NCBI GenBank assembly: GCA_020347585.1
Contig: CP070733.1
Location: forward strand, 1,117,720 to 1,126,442
DNA: 8,723 bases
Reading direction: 5' to 3'
Source: Pseudomonadota bacterium
GTDB taxonomy: Bacteria; Pseudomonadota; Gammaproteobacteria; CAMYNG01
Position numbers and translations under genes: made by a program. Shown one piece after another: positions 6,114 through 8,723 of this stretch (the first letter of the stretch is position 1; every line of letters begins with the position of its first letter). The notes under the pieces are model-generated. The model searched no databases. It was not told where the DNA came from and worked only from the letters and a program-made list of their open reading frames with translations.

Positions 6114-7667
6114 TTATACCAGGGCCGGTGCCCGTCGGCGCCGCATCAGCAAGTAGCCAAACGATAGCAGTCCCAGCGCGGCCAGAACGGGGTCGAAGGC
6201 CGCCCTGAGGTTGAGGCTGCAGCCACCACCGCTGTTAGAACTGAAGCAGCTGGCGTTTGGTTCGGTGCCGCATGCCAGCAGCGTGAGGGCTGCCAGGTTG
6301 TTGGCCGGCGCGTTGGGATCGTTGGTGCCACTGGTGACCGCCGCGGACATGGTGGTGGTAACTGGATGGTTGGCGATCGCGCTCACGCCAATCGTGACCG
6401 AGCCGCTAGGCGCCAGGTCACCGAGGAAAAAGGTCAGCACGTTGTTGGCTTCGAACCAGGTGCTGCCGGCGGGCTGCGTGACCGTTACCTGGGTGGCCGA
6501 CTCGGGCGCGAAGGCAGTCAGCGTGGTGGATGTCGCGATGTTGTTGCCATTGTTGGTAACCGTGACATTGTAGTCAACCAAAGCCCCCGCCAGCGCTTCC
6601 ACCTGCGGGCTGGTGATGGCAACGCTGAGGTCGGCATCGCCGGCGCCAAACTTCGGTGCATTCCAACCCACGTCCTGTAGTAGGTACCCTGCGAGGGAGG
6701 GATCGTGGTTGGCGCTTACGTAGAACGGCTCCATGAGCTCGTTCGGTGCGAGCACGGTGTCGAAGTGCGATACAGAGGAGCCCGGCTCAAGCACTGGCGG
6801 CGAATACATCATCGCGTGTCCCGCGTCGACGCCGACGGTCAGGCCGGCGAGGACGGGACTGCCAAGGACGGAGGGACCAACGAAGTGCAGGCCCGGGTCG
6901 ATTGCCGAGGCCTGGCGTCCCGCGTCGTCGAGGGCATCCCAGGTAGTCATGGCGTTATTGTGATCCTCGAGATACACCATGTAGGCATCGTCCATTTCGA
7001 CGGTGCCGCCCATGCCGTCGTCGGCGGCGAATCGGGTTCCGGTTGCCTCGTCAACCAGTGACAGGAACCCCAGGCCGTGCAGCAGTTCATGTAGCACCAC
7101 CGTGACGAAATCGCTATCGCCGCTGGACCCACTGCCGTTCAGCCCGTAGTACCAGCGGCTGCTGCCGAGCACGAAGTCGCCGTCCACCTCACTGTTAAAG
7201 ATTGCAATGACATCCGGTTCGCCTGGGTTTAGGTCGCTATTGCTTAAGCGGTCGGCGACGGCCGTGACGTAGGCGGTATCGGCGCGTGGCGCGCCGCCAA
7301 AGTTCCAGTCCACGAATGACGGGCCCGCGAAACCCAGTACTGCACCAAAGGGATCCCCGCCCAGTGGCACCAATGCGGCTCCGATCCTGATCTCCTGTGG
7401 GCTATCGAGCATCTGCGCCGCCAGGTTGGCGGCATACTGGAAGGCATTGAGGCGCGCCTGCCCGTAAGTCTCGGCCCAGTTTCCGCCGCGCTCGCCCAAG
7501 CTGGCATCCCAGGGCGTGGTGTCGTTGAAGCCGACGCCCGGATCGTTCAGGTTCACGATTCGAATCGTGGCCGCGGCGAGTGTGCCCGAGAAGGACAGCA
7601 TGAGCAGCGCCATGCCAAGTGCCGCCAGCAGGGCGCGGCTGAGTACAGGGTGTTTTCGCTTCAACAT
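6114..7667 (-). CDS. Exported HExxH metalloprotease with DUF11-type repeat and C-terminal sorting signal (JDVT-CTERM-like)
   Basis: A 517-residue secreted protein (from ATG 7667; a GTG at 7676 is an alternative). The signal peptide covers about residues 1-33: KRKHP, a long hydrophobic core, then cleavage near LAAA. The zinc site HELLHGLGF (193-201) holds His193, Glu194 and His197 in an HExxHxxGF arrangement. Metzincins have a further His or Asp three residues after the Gly, but here the sequence continues LSLV, so the third ligand may be elsewhere, for example in SHFD (300-303), just before LAPNELMEPF. Residues ~346-457 form a DUF11/CARDB-like beta domain (DLSVAITSPQVEAL, VDYNVTVTNNGNN). The C-terminus is GGGCSLN (480-486), AAFDPVLAALGLLSFGYLL and an RRRR cluster: a tripartite Cys-containing sorting signal resembling JDVT-CTERM, which is processed by a glutamic intramembrane protease. 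No such protease is in the window. Confidence 0.85.
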   Translation of the reverse strand: MLKRKHPVLSRALLAALGMALLMLSFSGTLAAATIRIVNLNDPGVGFNDTTPWDASLGERGGNWAETYGQARLNAFQYAANLAAQMLDSPQEIRIGAALVPLGGDPFGAVLGFAGPSFVDWNFGGAPRADTAYVTAVADRLSNSDLNPGEPDVIAIFNSEVDGDFVLGSSRWYYGLNGSGSSGDSDFVTVVLHELLHGLGFLSLVDEATGTRFAADDGMGGTVEMDDAYMVYLEDHNNAMTTWDALDDAGRQASAIDPGLHFVGPSVLGSPVLAGLTVGVDAGHAMMYSPPVLEPGSSVSHFDTVLAPNELMEPFYVSANHDPSLAGYLLQDVGWNAPKFGAGDADLSVAITSPQVEALAGALVDYNVTVTNNGNNIATSTTLTAFAPESATQVTVTQPAGSTWFEANNVLTFFLGDLAPSGSVTIGVSAIANHPVTTTMSAAVTSGTNDPNAPANNLAALTLLACGTEPNASCFSSNSGGGCSLNLRAAFDPVLAALGLLSFGYLLMRRRRAPALV

Positions 7668-7714
7668 CTGATTCACTTACGCTCGATGGTCTTTGCTTTA
7701 ATATTTGGTCTGGG

Positions 7715-8185
7715 CTACCGCTGTATCGTGACCGGTGGCTGACCGTCCAAGTGCTCTATGGTCAGATTACCGTCCGCATCACGCACCGCGCGGGTATAGG
7801 TTCGCGCGTAACCGCGCATATCCACACCATAGGAACCGTCGGCACGGCGAAATGCCTTGGGCTTGCTTGCACGGCCGGCGCCAGGCTGAACGACCAGCCC
7901 TGCTGCCGAACCAACGGTGGGCGCTGCGCTCTCTGCGCCAGGCGGTGGTGTGACAAACTCACCCGTGGCCGGGTCCTTGTGGGCACGCATCGCAGCCGGC
8001 GGGGAAGTAAACTCGCCGGTCTTCGGATCCCTGTATGCCTGCATTCCGCCCGTAGCGGCCGGGATTGCGACGGCAGGTTGTGTCGCACTGGCGACGGCCT
8101 GCTCCTGCGGGTCGGAGGAGCACGCCGTGCCGATGGAGGCCAGCGTGAGGGCGCCGAGGAGCGCGAGAGGATGGTTCCTGGTCAC
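7715..8185 (-). CDS. Small lipoprotein with tandem DPxTGEF motifs (post-PEP-CTERM-1-like)
   Basis: A 156-residue predicted lipoprotein. The signal peptide (MTRNHPLALLGALTLASIGTA) ends at Cys22 in a lipobox GTAC; the next residues are SSD, so retention at the outer membrane is likely. A low-complexity Ala-rich linker precedes two near-copies of a motif: YRDPKTGEFTSPPA (51-64) and HKDPATGEFVTPPP (69-82). A C-terminal domain follows: FRRADGSYGVDMRGYARTYT then RAVRDADGNLTIEHLDG. This layout resembles the domain that NCBI names post-PEP-CTERM-1, whose members occur near sorting-signal proteins; I recall that from memory and cannot test it. The start is GTG 8185, preceded by AGGGAGA about 8 nt upstream. 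The stop is 47 nt before the metalloprotease start, so the two genes are probably co-transcribed. Function is unknown. Confidence 0.8.
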   Translation of the reverse strand: MTRNHPLALLGALTLASIGTACSSDPQEQAVASATQPAVAIPAATGGMQAYRDPKTGEFTSPPAAMRAHKDPATGEFVTPPPGAESAAPTVGSAAGLVVQPGAGRASKPKAFRRADGSYGVDMRGYARTYTRAVRDADGNLTIEHLDGQPPVTIQR

Positions 8186-8473
8186 TGTGTTGTTCTCCCT
8201 GACAAAATTAGCTCAGCAATGAATCATGTTATCGGCTCTGGGTCCGATACCTTTGAGGCCGAATTCTCAAGTTAAGCAACGGGTTTTCACCCAATCGGCG
8301 CGGTTTCCCAGTATACTTGCCGGCCGGATTTTTACCATGCACCGGCGGGTTGCTGCGTAAAGCTCAGGCGGCAAACCAGAGTTTAATCGTAATTCCATGA
8401 TATTTATTTATTTTTCGCGTTCACGGAGCGCAATAGGGCGGCCTTTGGCCGCTGGCAGACAGAGACAGACCTC
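8186..8473. promoter_or_regulatory. Divergent intergenic region between the lipoprotein gene and typA
   Basis: These 288 bases carry no convincing gene. On the plus strand a TATACT (8312-8317) could be a -10 element for typA but has no good -35 and would give a leader of about 150 nt. A T/A-rich stretch (8396-8416) is closer to typA. There are two perfect inverted repeats: TATCGG-8 nt-CCGATA (8230-8249), placed where it could regulate the lipoprotein/metalloprotease genes, and GCGGCC-TTT-GGCCGC (8438-8452), 21 nt before the typA ATG, in its presumed leader. Neither is followed by a T-run, so they are not terminators. Promoter assignment is weak. Confidence 0.35.

Positions 8474-8723
<250 letters not shown>

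Overview
The window is a high-GC segment of a gammaproteobacterial chromosome. The best markers are a SlyX protein with the characteristic ETPPPHY tail, a DUF3301 membrane protein, and the start of the translational GTPase TypA/BipA. Genus cannot be told from the sequence. No rRNA, tRNA, insertion sequence or CRISPR array is visible.

Left half (about 1-4840, all minus strand, read from right to left): a tightly packed gene run, probably one transcription unit starting at a TATAAT box near 4810. The order is a small Rieske ferredoxin, a TTG-started protein with a 'transcriptional regulator-like' N-terminus, an RsbW/SpoIIAB-type ATP-binding kinase, an RsbV/MlaB-type STAS protein, an MlaE-family permease, an MlaF-family ATPase, an MlaD-family MCE protein, and a PqiC-type (ABC_trans_aux) outer-membrane lipoprotein cut by the window edge. 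The last five would form a lipid transporter linking the inner and outer membranes. The STAS subunit keeps the phosphorylatable Asp-Ser-Ser-Gly motif and is coupled by a 2-nt gap to a protein-serine kinase homologue, so the transporter may be controlled by a partner-switching phosphorylation module. This is the most interesting feature of the window.

Middle (4863-6111): slyX on plus, then a DUF3301 gene on minus in tail-to-tail orientation. Next comes a decayed plus-strand relic that joins the start of an OlsB-like N-acyltransferase to an OlsA-like lysophospholipid acyltransferase, with an in-frame TGA and no C-terminal half. It looks like a broken ornithine-lipid locus. A perfect 12-bp bidirectional terminator closes the segment.

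Right part (6114-8185, minus): a small lipoprotein with duplicated DPxTGEF motifs sits just upstream of an exported HExxH zinc metalloprotease with a DUF11-type repeat and a Cys-containing C-terminal sorting signal (JDVT-CTERM-like). A 288-bp AT-richer intergenic region separates these from typA (8474 onward, plus), which runs off the right end.
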